Counted from the stretch's first letter, positions 26,166-34,885 are shown. The stretch: DNA of 64,000 nucleotides from Noviherbaspirillum massiliense JC206 (GCF_000312045.1 NZ_HE978634.1:1348842-1412841); one strand, 5' to 3'. Made by a program: numbers and translations. Notes: a model not told the origin generated them from the sequence alone.

Positions 26166-27010
26166 TTTTTCACCAGGAAGATATTGTCCATGCGGTCCCA
26201 TCGGAAGTCGCGCGTCAATGCCTTGATGCGCGCCTCTGTGCGGTGGAGATTGACGTAGTGGCGGAAACGGGTCTTGATGCACAGGCCCGGCACGCGCGGC
26301 TGGCCGGGATCGATTTCCCACGGGTGGAAATAAAAGATGCCGGGCTGCCGGTCTTCGGTATTGACCCGCTGCAGCAGCCAGCGCGATACCGCGTAAGGCA
26401 AAAGACGGAAGTAGCCGCCGCCGCCGGAGGGCAGGTTTCGCTGCATCAGGCGCACGGTCGTGATCGGCAGTTCCAGGAGCCCGTTTCTGCCGTTCGGATA
26501 AAAGGCGAAGCGCGGGGCATCCGGCATGCCATAGTGATCGTGCTGGATCGGGTAAATGCTCGAGCTGTAGCGGTAGCCCGCGTCGTACAGCATGTCCAGC
26601 GCCCACAGGTTCTTCTTCCCGATGGAAAAGCTCGGCGCACGGTAGCCCAGCACCTTCTGGCCGCTGATATCCTCCAGCAGCGCCTTGCTGCGGCGGATGT
26701 CCTGGAGGAATTCGCCGGCGCTGAGTTCGGTGGCGCGATGATGCGCATAGCCGTGGCTTGCCAGTTCATGGCCGTTCGCGGCGATGCGTTTGACCATGCC
26801 CGGGTAGCGCTCGGCGATCCAGCCGAGCGTGAAGAACGTGCCCTTGATGCCGGCTTCCTCCATCAGGCGAAGGATGCGGTCCACATTCGCTTCCACCCGG
26901 CAGTCCATCTGCGACCAGCGGCTGCGGGCGATATGGGCGTCGAAGGCCGATACCTGGAAATAGTCTTCCACGTCGATCGTCATCGCATTGCGGATCTGGG
27001 TTGCCGGCAT
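26162..27010 (-). CDS. Polysaccharide deacetylase, PEP-CTERM locus subfamily
   Basis: A 282-residue CE4 deacetylase (TIGR03006 type). AMTIDVEDYFQVSAF near residues 9-23 holds the catalytic aspartate pair, GIKGTFFTLGWIAERYP the following strand, HELASHGYAHHRAT the metal histidines, and GYRAPSFSIG the arginine loop; the end has FYFHPWEIDPGQPR. ATG 27010 has AGAGGAG about seven bases upstream and gives the normal family N-terminus; an ATG at 27058 that overlaps the epimerase stop would add 16 residues. It would deacetylate an N-acetylated sugar of the glycan. Confidence 0.92.
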   Translation of the reverse strand: MPATQIRNAMTIDVEDYFQVSAFDAHIARSRWSQMDCRVEANVDRILRLMEEAGIKGTFFTLGWIAERYPGMVKRIAANGHELASHGYAHHRATELSAGEFLQDIRRSKALLEDISGQKVLGYRAPSFSIGKKNLWALDMLYDAGYRYSSSIYPIQHDHYGMPDAPRFAFYPNGRNGLLELPITTVRLMQRNLPSGGGGYFRLLPYAVSRWLLQRVNTEDRQPGIFYFHPWEIDPGQPRVPGLCIKTRFRHYVNLHRTEARIKALTRDFRWDRMDNIFLVKN

Positions 27011-27054
27011 CGCATGTCTCCTCTTGATGGCCTGGGCCAGGCACGGTCGCGTAT

Positions 27055-28251
27055 TCATCTCGGGAAGCCCTTGCCGGCCCAGGACCGTATGGTCTGCGCG
27101 ATTCGCACCGATGTCTTGCCATCCCAGAATTCCGGTATCCGGCCCACCTTGCCGCCGGTGCGCAGGGTCTCGTCGAGCAGCGCGAGGATGCGTTCCGGGT
27201 CCTGGCCGGCGAGGATATTGGTTCCCTCGTCGACCGTGACCGGCCTTTCGGTATTGTTCCGGAGAGTGATGCACGGCACGCCGAGCGCAGTGGTCTCTTC
27301 CTGAATGCCGCCGGAATCGGACAGCACGACGCGTGCATCCTTCATGAGCCCGAGCATTTCGAGATAGCCCATCGGAGGTAACGCCAGCAGGCGCGGTACA
27401 TCCAGTTTCCTGCGCAGCCCGAACTTGTCGATCATCGAGCGCGTACGGGGGTGGATCGTGAAAATGACGGGCAGCCTATGCGCAGCCTGCGCGATGGTAT
27501 CCAGCAGCCTGCCGAGGATGTGCGGGTCATCCACATTGGATGGACGGTGCATGGTGACGACCGCGAATCCGCCACGGTCTGCGGGGAAGTCCTTTCTGCC
27601 GGCGTGACGCAGGATGTCCGCCACCGGGACGGCCCGCTGCAGATTGCGGTGCAGGGTATCGATCATTACGTTGCCTGCGAAGTGGATGCGCGTCTCGGCT
27701 ATGCCTTCGCGCAGCAGGTTGTCGCGGCAATGCCTTTCGGTGGTAAACAGCAGGTCGGAAAGCTGGTCGGTGAGGATGCGGTTGATTTCTTCCGGCATGC
27801 TGCGATCGAAGCTGCGCAGGCCGGCTTCGACATGGATGACGGGAATGCTTTTCTTGGCAGCGACGAGGGCGCAGGCAAGGGTGGAGTTGATGTCGCCGAC
27901 GACCAGCACGGCGGAGGGGCGGATCTCGTCGAGCGCCGGCTCGAAGCGGCGCATGACATCGGCCGTCTGCGCCGCGTGGCTGCCGGAGCCGACTTCCAGG
28001 TTGATATCCGGCGCGGGAATGCCTAGCGCGTCGAAATACTGATGATTCATGGACTTGTCGTAATGCTGGCCGGTGTGAACCAGCCGTGCATCAAGCTCGG
28101 GAGCATACTCGCTCAGTGCGGCCATGATCGGCGCCATCTTCATGAAATTGGGACGCGCTCCGACCACGCAGAGAATGCGCGGGCGCGGACGGTGGTCGGG
28201 TGTGGGCATCTGCATAGGCGAGGTATCTCTCAACGTGTCATCGGACAGCAT
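27055..28251 (-). CDS. wecB: UDP-N-acetylglucosamine 2-epimerase, non-hydrolysing
   Basis: A 398-residue cytoplasmic enzyme interconverting UDP-GlcNAc and UDP-ManNAc. CVVGARPNFMKMAPI near residues 28-42 is the N-terminal UDP-sugar loop, HTGQHYDKSMNHQYF and VHVEAGLRSFDRSMPEEINR are family signatures, and LSDSGGIQEETTALGVPCITLRNNTERP binds the nucleotide. It is the first gene of the main operon; it may feed UDP-ManNAc to the dehydrogenase at the window start. The start at 28251 has no strong ribosome site; internal ATGs at 28215 or 28209 are alternatives that keep the domain intact. Confidence 0.93.
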   Translation of the reverse strand: MLSDDTLRDTSPMQMPTPDHRPRPRILCVVGARPNFMKMAPIMAALSEYAPELDARLVHTGQHYDKSMNHQYFDALGIPAPDINLEVGSGSHAAQTADVMRRFEPALDEIRPSAVLVVGDINSTLACALVAAKKSIPVIHVEAGLRSFDRSMPEEINRILTDQLSDLLFTTERHCRDNLLREGIAETRIHFAGNVMIDTLHRNLQRAVPVADILRHAGRKDFPADRGGFAVVTMHRPSNVDDPHILGRLLDTIAQAAHRLPVIFTIHPRTRSMIDKFGLRRKLDVPRLLALPPMGYLEMLGLMKDARVVLSDSGGIQEETTALGVPCITLRNNTERPVTVDEGTNILAGQDPERILALLDETLRTGGKVGRIPEFWDGKTSVRIAQTIRSWAGKGFPR

Positions 28252-28335
28252 CGAAATGCGTCAATGGTGATCAAGCGCAAGGAGGAAGCGGCGGAATACG
28301 GCGACAATCGGCAGGTAATGAGCGGGCGCGGCGCT

Positions 28336-28379
28336 GGCAGGCCCTGGACAGCGACGGACAGGGCCTGCCTTTTTCCTTT
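28336..28379 (+). terminator. Intrinsic-terminator-like hairpin without an obvious upstream gene
   Basis: GGCAGGCCCTG (28336-28346) and CAGGGCCTGCC (28359-28369) are exact 11-bp inverse arms around a 12-base loop, followed directly by TTTTTCCTTT. It points plus, away from the epimerase, so it would end a transcript starting within the epimerase leader, for example a small RNA, or act as a leader structure when the operon is read from the other strand. Confidence 0.55.
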
Positions 28380-28810
28380 GCCGGCGCCCGGCAGGAGCGC
28401 GGCTTTGCGCTCATCCCGCGGACTGGCCGTAGTTCCGGGCCTATGTCGAACAACACACGCTGCAGCCGGAACGCGCTGCAGCATGCAAGGCTTGCCGAAG
28501 GCTGTCGATCTCTCCCCTTATCTCCACTCGCTGAAAGGCATGCATAGGTTCACTCCCTGATTGCTTTTCTCTTCGGTCGTGGCCGCTTCTGATGTGCTGG
28601 CTCTTGTCTGGACCGCCGCGATTGTTTTTCTATGTGCGGCATGACAGGGGCTATTGTGCAAGTCGCTCCCGTGCCAGACATTGACAAAAAACAAATGATT
28701 AAGGAGTCGCAATCTTTCCAACGAGCGAGAACTTGTGCTTGCAATGGCTTGCTGCGCCATACGCATTTCTCTTCACATGGAAGGATGGATGCGAGTGCGA
28801 TCAGGAAGGA

Positions 28811-28828
28811 TGTCGGTGCTTCTTACAG
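28811..28828 (+). promoter_or_regulatory. PEP-CTERM upstream element, copy A (probable PrsR site)
   Basis: TGTCGG-TGCTTC-TTACAG. The first T of TTACAG is 57 bases before the -24 GG at 28880. The same element with other spacer bases lies before both other PEP-CTERM genes. It is a natural candidate for the binding site of the sigma-54 activator PrsR (inference). Confidence 0.7.
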
Positions 28829-28878
28829 CGCGAACGAGGCCGAAGAAAAATCCCGTTAATTATCAGGCATGTAAATCT

Positions 28879-28894
28879 GGGCATTAATCCTGCT
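28879..28894 (+). promoter_or_regulatory. Sigma-54 (-24/-12) promoter of the first PEP-CTERM gene
   Basis: GGGCATTAATCCTGCT: GG at 28880-28881 and GC at 28892-28893 are exactly 12 bases apart, matching the TGGCAC-N5-TTGCA class. The expected start is near 28905, 44 bases before the ATG. Confidence 0.7.
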
Positions 28895-28948
28895 TCATGC
28901 GTTCCGGAAATTCATGCTTGAACCATAACGAACAACAAGGGATGGAGA

Positions 28949-29542
28949 ATGACTCGGCAACTCTTACGCGCCTGTACGGCGCTTGCACTGGCCGGGAGCT
29001 TTGCCAGTGCGCAGGCAGCACTGATCAATGCGCCTCTACCGGATAACGCTTACATCACGCAGAATGGCCTCGACTGGGCATGGGGATCTCCCTTGCCGGC
29101 GAGCGCGGGCATCGATCTTTCCGTCCAGGGGGCATATGGCTGGCGTCTTCCCACGCTGGAAGAACTTGCCATGGCACCGCTTGCGACGGACTTCATCTTT
29201 GACGGGGCGAACGTGCCGCTCGGCGGAACCGATGCCGTGAGCGGAGCCCGATTCACCTTCGGCAATTCGGCCCTGACCGGAGCGGCCGCATGCGCCGCCG
29301 CCTATTTCAGCAACACATACCGGCATTGCGACTGGCAGGATGGCAAGGGCCAGCTCTATGGCTTGTGGGCAGGCGACAGCGGAGCATGGTCGTTTGCCGA
29401 CCAGCTTCTCGTGCGGATCGCTGCATCCAGTCCGGATCAGGATGACACGCATGCAGCGATTCCTGAACCGGCTACGGCTGCGCTGCTTGGCGTCGGACTG
29501 CTTGGATTGTGCGGTGCCCGCCGCAGAAGGGTCAGGGGCTAG
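28949..29542 (+). CDS. PEP-CTERM sorting-domain protein, DUF1566-like body
   Basis: A 197-residue secreted protein and likely exosortase A substrate. A signal peptide ends near ASAQA (residue 23). The body shows GLDWAWGSPL and YGWRLPTLEEL, reminiscent of the DUF1566/Lcl C-terminal domain. The C-terminus is a canonical sorting signal: PEP at 172-174, a hydrophobic stretch ATAALLGVGLLGLCG, then an arginine cluster ARRRRVR. Upstream are a -24/-12 promoter (28879) and the upstream element (28811). A GGAG sequence lies close to the ATG at 28949. Confidence 0.92.
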   Translation: MTRQLLRACTALALAGSFASAQAALINAPLPDNAYITQNGLDWAWGSPLPASAGIDLSVQGAYGWRLPTLEELAMAPLATDFIFDGANVPLGGTDAVSGARFTFGNSALTGAAACAAAYFSNTYRHCDWQDGKGQLYGLWAGDSGAWSFADQLLVRIAASSPDQDDTHAAIPEPATAALLGVGLLGLCGARRRRVRG

Positions 29543-29675
29543 CCTGAAGGATCGGCATCGGCGGTATTCCGGACCTTCTGCGGGAGGTTTGCCGCTTGCG
29601 GCTGCGTTTGCATGCGGGCGGCGCAGCAAGGCCGTGCCGCTCGCACCGGAACCGGACGCGGTGTCGAACGCGCTT

Positions 29676-30518
29676 TCAGTTCTGCGGGACCAGCGGCGGC
29701 GGCAGGGTGAATTCCTGCCGGATATCCGCGATCACTTCATCGACCTCGGCCTTGCCAAAGGCGTGGAGCTCTTCCAGGCAACCCATGAGGAACAACCGGT
29801 CGCAGAGCGTGTTGATCCGGCGCGGAATGCCGCCCGAGAATTCATGGATGGCACCGTACGCTTCGGCATGCAGCGACGGATCGCCGCGCCAGCCGGCCGT
29901 GTGCAGGCGGTGTTCGATGTAGGAACGGGTTTCGGCGCAATCCATCGGCCCGAGATGGCAGCTGGCGATTACCCTTTGCCGCAGCTGTTCCATGTCCGGA
30001 CTCAGCAGGGTCTTGCGGAATTCCGGCTGGCCGAGCAGGAAGGTCTGCAGCAGGCATTTGTCGGATGTCTGGAAATTTGACAGCATCCGCAATTCCTCGA
30101 CCGCACGCGGACTGAGGTTCTGCGCCTCGTCGACCACCAGCAGGGCGCGCTTTCCATGCTGGCCGCACTGGCGCAGGAAGATTTCGAGCCGGTTCAGCAT
30201 CGTCGCCTTGCCTGCATTTTCGAAAGGAAGACCGAAGGCAGCGGCAACCGCGCGCAGGATGTCGTCCTCATCGAGATGCGTGTTCACGATCTGGGCGGCA
30301 CGCACCGTGCCGGATTCGAGCTTGCGGAACAGGTTGCGTACCAGGGTCGTCTTGCCGGCACCGACTTCGCCCGTGATGACGATGAAGCCTTCCTCCCGCG
30401 ACAGGCCGTATTCGAGGTAGGCCATGGCGCGCTTGTGCCCCTTGCTGCCGAAGAAGAAATGCGGATCGGGCTTGAGCTGGAAGGGATTGGCATCGAGGCC
30501 GTAGTATGACTCGTACAT
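29676..30518 (-). CDS. XrtA-associated ATPase, ExeA-like
   Basis: A 280-residue AAA-type ATPase (TIGR03015 type), related to ExeA/GspA. It starts MYESYYGLDANPFQLKPDP, has Walker A GEVGAGKTT at 50-58, Walker B LLVVDEAQN with Asp130-Glu131, and a SGGIPRRINTLCDR sensor-2 region. It is presumed cytoplasmic, energising or regulating export or assembly at the inner membrane. It is last in the export operon, 15 bases after the outer-membrane protein gene. Confidence 0.93.
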   Translation of the reverse strand: MYESYYGLDANPFQLKPDPHFFFGSKGHKRAMAYLEYGLSREEGFIVITGEVGAGKTTLVRNLFRKLESGTVRAAQIVNTHLDEDDILRAVAAAFGLPFENAGKATMLNRLEIFLRQCGQHGKRALLVVDEAQNLSPRAVEELRMLSNFQTSDKCLLQTFLLGQPEFRKTLLSPDMEQLRQRVIASCHLGPMDCAETRSYIEHRLHTAGWRGDPSLHAEAYGAIHEFSGGIPRRINTLCDRLFLMGCLEELHAFGKAEVDEVIADIRQEFTLPPPLVPQN

Positions 30519-30533
30519 GGCTGGACAGGCTCC

Positions 30534-32096
30534 CTAGAATCCGATCGAAACGAAAGCGGCAAGCGCATTCTCGCGAATGTCGTTGCCGGGCTGGCTGGAG
30601 TGCTGCTGGAAGTGCCGCAGCTCGACCCCGCCTTTGACTTTCGGCGCGTACTGGTGGATCAGGCCGATCCTGGCAGTCCATTGCCTGTCCGTCCGGTCGG
30701 TGATATCCGACGTGGCGCGGGTGAAGTTGGCACCGATGTTCCCGCTGGTGCGCGTGCTGAGGCGCAGGTTCCACAGGACGTCCGCTCCTACCTGATGAAG
30801 GCTGTCGGCCAGCACCAGGCTGTTCGCGGCGGCGGCGAGCTGGTCCGAATCCGGCGTCGATTCCGGCGAGCGCACGGTGCGGAAGGCGCTGAAGACGACG
30901 GTGTTTCGGACACCGCTGACGGCGACCGAGCCATTCAGGCTTTTCTGCAGGAAGACCTGGTTGGTAAAGGCGTTCACCGGATAGGAAAGCGTCGTGGGCA
31001 GGCCCGCATCCCGGATGAAATTATCGACCGTCTGCTTGCGCACGGCGGGATCGGGAATGGCCGTCGTCCAGAGCTGGTTGAGAAATCCGGCGGTGTCGAT
31101 GGCAACCGGCAGCAGGAACTGGGAACGCGCGGTCGTGATGTCTTCCCGGTAGCCGAGGCTCCAGGCGGTGCTGCGCGTGCGATGGCTGCCCGCGAAGGAG
31201 TAGGTATTGCCGAAGTAGCGCTTGCCGGCGCTGGCTTCGATGCTGGTACGGATAGTCGGCGCCCATGCTGCGCCGGCCGACCAGAATCGCCCTTCCGGCT
31301 TTTCGCCGAGCGTCGCGTAGGTGTTCCTTTCATAGCCTGCACCGGCGAACAGGCTGAACATCGGAGAAACAAGGTAGCGCAGGTTTCCCGACAAAACCTT
31401 CAGCTCGACATTGGGCCCATCGGAATAATCGATCTGCTGCTGGTCGTATTGCAGGTCCCAGCGAAGCTTTCTGAAGTCGGTGCCATTCCTCAACACCAGG
31501 AGGACGCGGTCCGACTGGCTGTCCAGCAGGTCGCCGGTATCGCTCGTGACCGAGTCGCGGCTGTAGCGCAGTTCGGAAGAAACGGTGTGGCCGAAGTCGT
31601 GACGCAGGTAGGGGCTGATGCTGTAGGTCCTTACCTCGGCACGGTTGCTGTTGCGGTTGCCGGATTCCTCGAGCCGCGGGCCGAAAGGGGAAACGCTCTG
31701 CGGGCTGATCGACGCGCCGCCATCCAGGAAGAACAGGTCCTTCAGCAGCTCGGCATTGGCGGAGGCCGACAGTTCGTGCAGAGTCATCGTGTCGCCTTCG
31801 CGCGCATAGTAGAAGTTCCGCATGGCGTACATGCCCTGCAGCTTCAGTCGGGATCCGATTGCTGCCAGCGCGATCCTCGGCGTGAGTTCGGTGATGAAAT
31901 CGCTGCGTTCCTGGCCGCGCGGCGCGAGCGTGACGTTATCGGTATAGGTTTCCCGGAGATCGATGCCGGGCAGCAGCTTCCACTCCGCGGCACCGGCCCG
32001 GCAGGGCAGAACGAGCGCTGCCGTAGCCAGGGTGCAGGCGAGCGGAATGAAAGCCCGCGGCGTGGTCCGCGACCCCATTTCAGCTGTAATACCCAT
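30534..32096 (-). CDS. PEP-CTERM system-associated outer-membrane beta-barrel protein
   Basis: About 520 residues (TIGR03016 type). A signal peptide ends near CRAGAAEW; the mature part is rich in alternating polar/aromatic strands (for example LRETYTDNVTLAP, YDQQQIDYSDGPNVELK, RFWSAGAAWAPTIR) and ends in FVSIGF with the C-terminal phenylalanine expected for BAM-dependent outer-membrane proteins. Probably the outer-membrane porin-like component for the polysaccharide. ATG 32096 is preceded by GGACGG at five bases; ATG 32078, just after the kinase stop, is equally possible and would shorten it by six residues. Confidence 0.88.
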   Translation of the reverse strand: MGITAEMGSRTTPRAFIPLACTLATAALVLPCRAGAAEWKLLPGIDLRETYTDNVTLAPRGQERSDFITELTPRIALAAIGSRLKLQGMYAMRNFYYAREGDTMTLHELSASANAELLKDLFFLDGGASISPQSVSPFGPRLEESGNRNSNRAEVRTYSISPYLRHDFGHTVSSELRYSRDSVTSDTGDLLDSQSDRVLLVLRNGTDFRKLRWDLQYDQQQIDYSDGPNVELKVLSGNLRYLVSPMFSLFAGAGYERNTYATLGEKPEGRFWSAGAAWAPTIRTSIEASAGKRYFGNTYSFAGSHRTRSTAWSLGYREDITTARSQFLLPVAIDTAGFLNQLWTTAIPDPAVRKQTVDNFIRDAGLPTTLSYPVNAFTNQVFLQKSLNGSVAVSGVRNTVVFSAFRTVRSPESTPDSDQLAAAANSLVLADSLHQVGADVLWNLRLSTRTSGNIGANFTRATSDITDRTDRQWTARIGLIHQYAPKVKGGVELRHFQQHSSQPGNDIRENALAAFVSIGF

Positions 32097-32958
32097 AACC
32101 GTCCGCGTCGGCAAAGCCGCGGCTCTTGTTGTAGATGAGGCTGACATTGGTGCAGGCCTCGATCTTGCGCAGCGCATCCCTGAGCGCGTTCTGCGTGGTT
32201 TTTTCCGCCTCCACCACGACCGCGATCTGTCCCATCTGGCTCGCCAGTACGCGGGCCTCGCTGGTCAGGAGCAGCGGCGGCGAATCGAAGATCACGATGC
32301 GGTCGGAATAGCGGCTGCCGATCTCGGCCAGCAGGCGGCTCATTCCCTGGCTCGCCAGCAGCTCGGTGGCATTCTTGTCGCTTTTGCCGGCGGGAAGAAT
32401 GGAAAGCCGTTCGACATTGGTCCTGAGCAGGACATCGGCCACGTCAAGCTGTTCATCGAGCAGCAGGTCCATCAGGCCCGGTCCGGATTCCAGCCCGAGC
32501 GTGCGCAGCACCGACGGCCGTGCCACGTCGGCATCGACCAGCAGGACGCGGTGGTCCACTTCCATCGCGATGCTCATCGCCAGGTTGATTGCGCAGAAGG
32601 TCTTCCCCTCGCCCGGCAGGGCGCTGGTCACCATGATCAGGTTGCTGCGATTGCCTGCGTCCTCGCCGGTACGCGCCGCGTTCTTCAGGAGCGGACGCTT
32701 GATGAAGCGGAATTCTTCCGCCACCTGGGATTTCTCGACGTTCGGCACGACCATGCCGTGCTGCCGCAGGCGCGCAAGATCCATGTCCTGCCGTGGTGAG
32801 ACTTTCCGCGGCTGGCGGACTTCTTCCTTGTGCACGGGCTTGATCTCGCGCTCGATCGTGCGCTCCAGGATTGCCGGAGGCGGCACTGCCTCCAGGCGAG
32901 GCGCTGCATCTCTCGTGTTTTGCTGAAGCCGGCTCGCAGCTTTTTCGATAATGCTCAC
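32080..32958 (-). CDS. XrtA-associated tyrosine autokinase (CpsD/CapB-like)
   Basis: A 292-residue BY-kinase (TIGR03018 type). A basic, disordered N-terminal 80 residues is followed by Walker A SALPGEGKT (112-120), Walker A' LLVDADVARPS (139-149) and Walker B VIFDSPPLLL. The C-terminal tyrosine cluster is short, GYGYY at 287-291. It would cycle between phosphorylated and free forms with the chain-length protein encoded directly upstream to control polymer length. The overlap of its stop with the outer-membrane protein gene indicates one operon. Confidence 0.94.
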   Translation of the reverse strand: MSIIEKAASRLQQNTRDAAPRLEAVPPPAILERTIEREIKPVHKEEVRQPRKVSPRQDMDLARLRQHGMVVPNVEKSQVAEEFRFIKRPLLKNAARTGEDAGNRSNLIMVTSALPGEGKTFCAINLAMSIAMEVDHRVLLVDADVARPSVLRTLGLESGPGLMDLLLDEQLDVADVLLRTNVERLSILPAGKSDKNATELLASQGMSRLLAEIGSRYSDRIVIFDSPPLLLTSEARVLASQMGQIAVVVEAEKTTQNALRDALRKIEACTNVSLIYNKSRGFADADGYGYYS

Positions 32959-33063
32959 AGGTTCTCCCGGTGAATTTGGTGTCTTGTCGGTGCACTTCCC
33001 ATTGCGCTGCCCCGAATGGGGCGGCGGATGGAGGCTCGATCCCGTGGGAAGGAAGCGAACCGT

Positions 33064-34590
33064 TTATGCCTTCAGCATGATGGTCGATATCAGCCCGCTG
33101 TAGAGGACGACCAGCAGCATGCAGGCGAGGCTGAAGGCATGCAGGCCTTTCCTGCGCCGCGCCTTTTCCTGCTCCGTCCAATGCATGGCCACGGCGCCGA
33201 GTATCGGCAGGCCGGTTGCCTCGCGCAGGCTGTACTGGGTAACGAAAGTCGGCCGGACACGGCTCATGAGGAAGGCGGCGCCGACGCCCGCGAGCAAGGA
33301 GCCCAGCAGGACGCCTGCGAGCAGGAGCGGGCGGTTCGGGGCGGAAGGCTTGAGCGGCACCATGGGGGGATCCACCACCCGGAAAGTCATCATTTCGGTC
33401 GTAGCGGTCAACTCGCCCGACAGCTTCGCGGCTTCACGGCGGCCGAGGAGTTTTTCGTAATTGTCCTTGTTGATCTGGTAGTCGCGGTTCAGCTGGGCGA
33501 GCTGCGCTTCCACTTCCGGCATGGCGACATTGAGTGCCTTCAGGTGATTGACGCGTGCCGCATATTCTTCCACGCGGGCGCGCATGGAAGCGACCTTCGC
33601 TTCCGCTGCCGCCAGCGAGACATTGAGCTGCTGCAGCATCGGGCTGTAATTGATCCCGGGGTCGGCCGGCTTCTTCGTCTTTGCTTCCTCCAGCTTGCGC
33701 GCTTCAAGCTGCGCGATCAGGCGCTTGGTGGAAACGATGTCCGGATGCTCATCCGTGTACTGCATTTGCAGGGAATCGAGGTTCTTGTTCAATGCCTGGA
33801 TGCGGGAATCGATTTCCGCATTGGCGATTGCGGGGGTGACGGTCGAGTCAGCGCCTTGTGCGTCGTCGCCGCTGATCTGCCGCTTGATGGCATTGCGCGC
33901 CTGCTCGGCTTCACGCAGTTCCAGCTTCGCCTGGTTCAGGTTTTCCGTGGCCTCGAACAGCTTGGCGCCATAATCGCCGCCCTGGCGGGAAACCAGCCCG
34001 GAATTCTTCAGCTTGAAATCCTTGAGGGCGTTCTCCGCCGCAATCAGCTTGTCTTCATACATCTTGATCTGCTCTTCGATGAAGTTGACCGCCTTTTCCG
34101 ATTCCTTCTTCTTGTCGCCGATGCCGCCCTCGACAAAGATGGTCAGCAGGGAGCGCACGACTTCCTTGGCCAGCCTGGGATCGCGATTGCTGTAGGCGAG
34201 CGTGTAGATGTTGTCGCGGGCATTGCCGCCGAGCGTGATGTCGTTGCTCAGCTTGTCGATGATGGCTTCCTGCTCCTTGGGCGTCTTGGCCTTGACGTCG
34301 AGGTCGACCATGCGGACGAGCCTTTCCAGGTTCGGCCGGCTGAGCAGGGTGCGGCTCATGATGGCGACCTGCTGTTCCACATTGGGAACGCTTGTCATGC
34401 CCGACAGCAGCGGCTTCAGTATGCTCTGGGTGTCCACATAGACGCGCGCGCTTGCCTGGTATTTGTCCGGCATCAGGAAGACCGCGATGCCTCCGGCAAC
34501 CGCCACGATCCATGCCGTGGCGACGGCATGCCAGCGGTATTTCCAGATTCCCTTGAGATGCGAGACCAGCTGGGCGATTTGTTCTTCCAT
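33064..34590 (-). CDS. XrtA system polysaccharide chain-length determinant (Wzz/PCP type)
   Basis: A 508-residue inner-membrane protein (TIGR03007 type). Helix one lies near residues 24-43 (WHAVATAWIVAVAGGIAVFL), followed by a large periplasmic region with long coiled coils (about 160-390), then PSAPNRPLLLAGVLLGSLLAGVGAAF as the Pro-rich second helix. A third hydrophobic segment closes the protein, FSLACMLLVVLYSGLI. It would set chain length together with the autokinase. ATG 34590 was preferred over TTG 34599 because the AGGGAG site fits it better. First gene of the export operon. Confidence 0.93.
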   Translation of the reverse strand: MEEQIAQLVSHLKGIWKYRWHAVATAWIVAVAGGIAVFLMPDKYQASARVYVDTQSILKPLLSGMTSVPNVEQQVAIMSRTLLSRPNLERLVRMVDLDVKAKTPKEQEAIIDKLSNDITLGGNARDNIYTLAYSNRDPRLAKEVVRSLLTIFVEGGIGDKKKESEKAVNFIEEQIKMYEDKLIAAENALKDFKLKNSGLVSRQGGDYGAKLFEATENLNQAKLELREAEQARNAIKRQISGDDAQGADSTVTPAIANAEIDSRIQALNKNLDSLQMQYTDEHPDIVSTKRLIAQLEARKLEEAKTKKPADPGINYSPMLQQLNVSLAAAEAKVASMRARVEEYAARVNHLKALNVAMPEVEAQLAQLNRDYQINKDNYEKLLGRREAAKLSGELTATTEMMTFRVVDPPMVPLKPSAPNRPLLLAGVLLGSLLAGVGAAFLMSRVRPTFVTQYSLREATGLPILGAVAMHWTEQEKARRRKGLHAFSLACMLLVVLYSGLISTIMLKA

Positions 34591-34826
34591 CTTCTCCAAG
34601 GCTCCCTGATATATTTTGGCGGCGTGCTTTTCGATTGTTAATTCTTGGTTGCACGCTGATTAGGCAATAGAAGGTTACCTGTATCCCCCCGGTAAGATTT
34701 GATATCGGTCAATGGTAAGAATGACAATCAAACCGGGCGAGCGAAGCAGGAAGATGCACAAATGAAATACTTATGGCGCTCACCCTGAGCGGGTGATGCA
34801 GTTGGAAGAGACAAAAGCACTGCACC

Positions 34827-34848
34827 GCTTCCGGCGTTTGCCGGAAGC
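34827..34848 (-). terminator. Perfect hairpin downstream of PEP-CTERM gene
   Basis: GCTTCCGGC-GTTT-GCCGGAAGC: nine pairs, four-base loop. It is the second of two hairpins after the stop at 34886 and is followed (minus strand) by a T-rich stretch about eight bases on. The two together probably end the PEP-CTERM transcript before the export operon. Confidence 0.55.
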
Positions 34849-34855
34849 AGATTCA

Positions 34856-34878
34856 CGGGAGCGGCGCAGCCGCTCCCG
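34856..34878 (-). terminator. Perfect hairpin immediately after PEP-CTERM stop codon
   Basis: CGGGAGCGGC-GCA-GCCGCTCCCG: ten perfect pairs around three bases, seven bases after the stop codon. No direct T-run, so it may stabilise the 3' end while the next hairpin terminates. Confidence 0.5.
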
Positions 34879-34885
34879 CTAACCA

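Larger units (their letters stand above)
28252..28948. other. Divergent control region of the main operon and the first PEP-CTERM gene
   Basis: About 700 bases between the epimerase (minus) and the PEP-CTERM gene (plus). It contains a strong hairpin with T-run on the plus strand (28336-28379), the upstream element at 28811 and a -24/-12 promoter at 28879, each listed. No convincing promoter could be placed for the main operon: a TGGCACG on the minus strand near 28675 is spaced wrongly for sigma-54. Open frames here look non-coding. Confidence 0.6.
34591..34885. other. Control region of the export operon with repeats
   Basis: 295 bases. Near the operon start are two direct GGTAAGA repeats (about 34690 and 34714) 24 bases apart, possible activator sites. 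Toward the PEP-CTERM gene are two perfect hairpins listed separately. No -24/-12 pair with correct spacing was found in front of the chain-length gene. Confidence 0.5.

Noticed and set aside
28042-28560. A 172-codon plus-strand open frame covering the start of the epimerase and the terminator-like hairpin
   Set aside because: Contains the hairpin and lies antisense to the epimerase start; amino-acid composition not protein-like.
28657-28680. TGGCACG with TTGCA on the minus strand as sigma-54 promoter for the main operon
   Set aside because: GG and GC are 16 bases apart instead of 12, a spacing sigma-54 does not accept.
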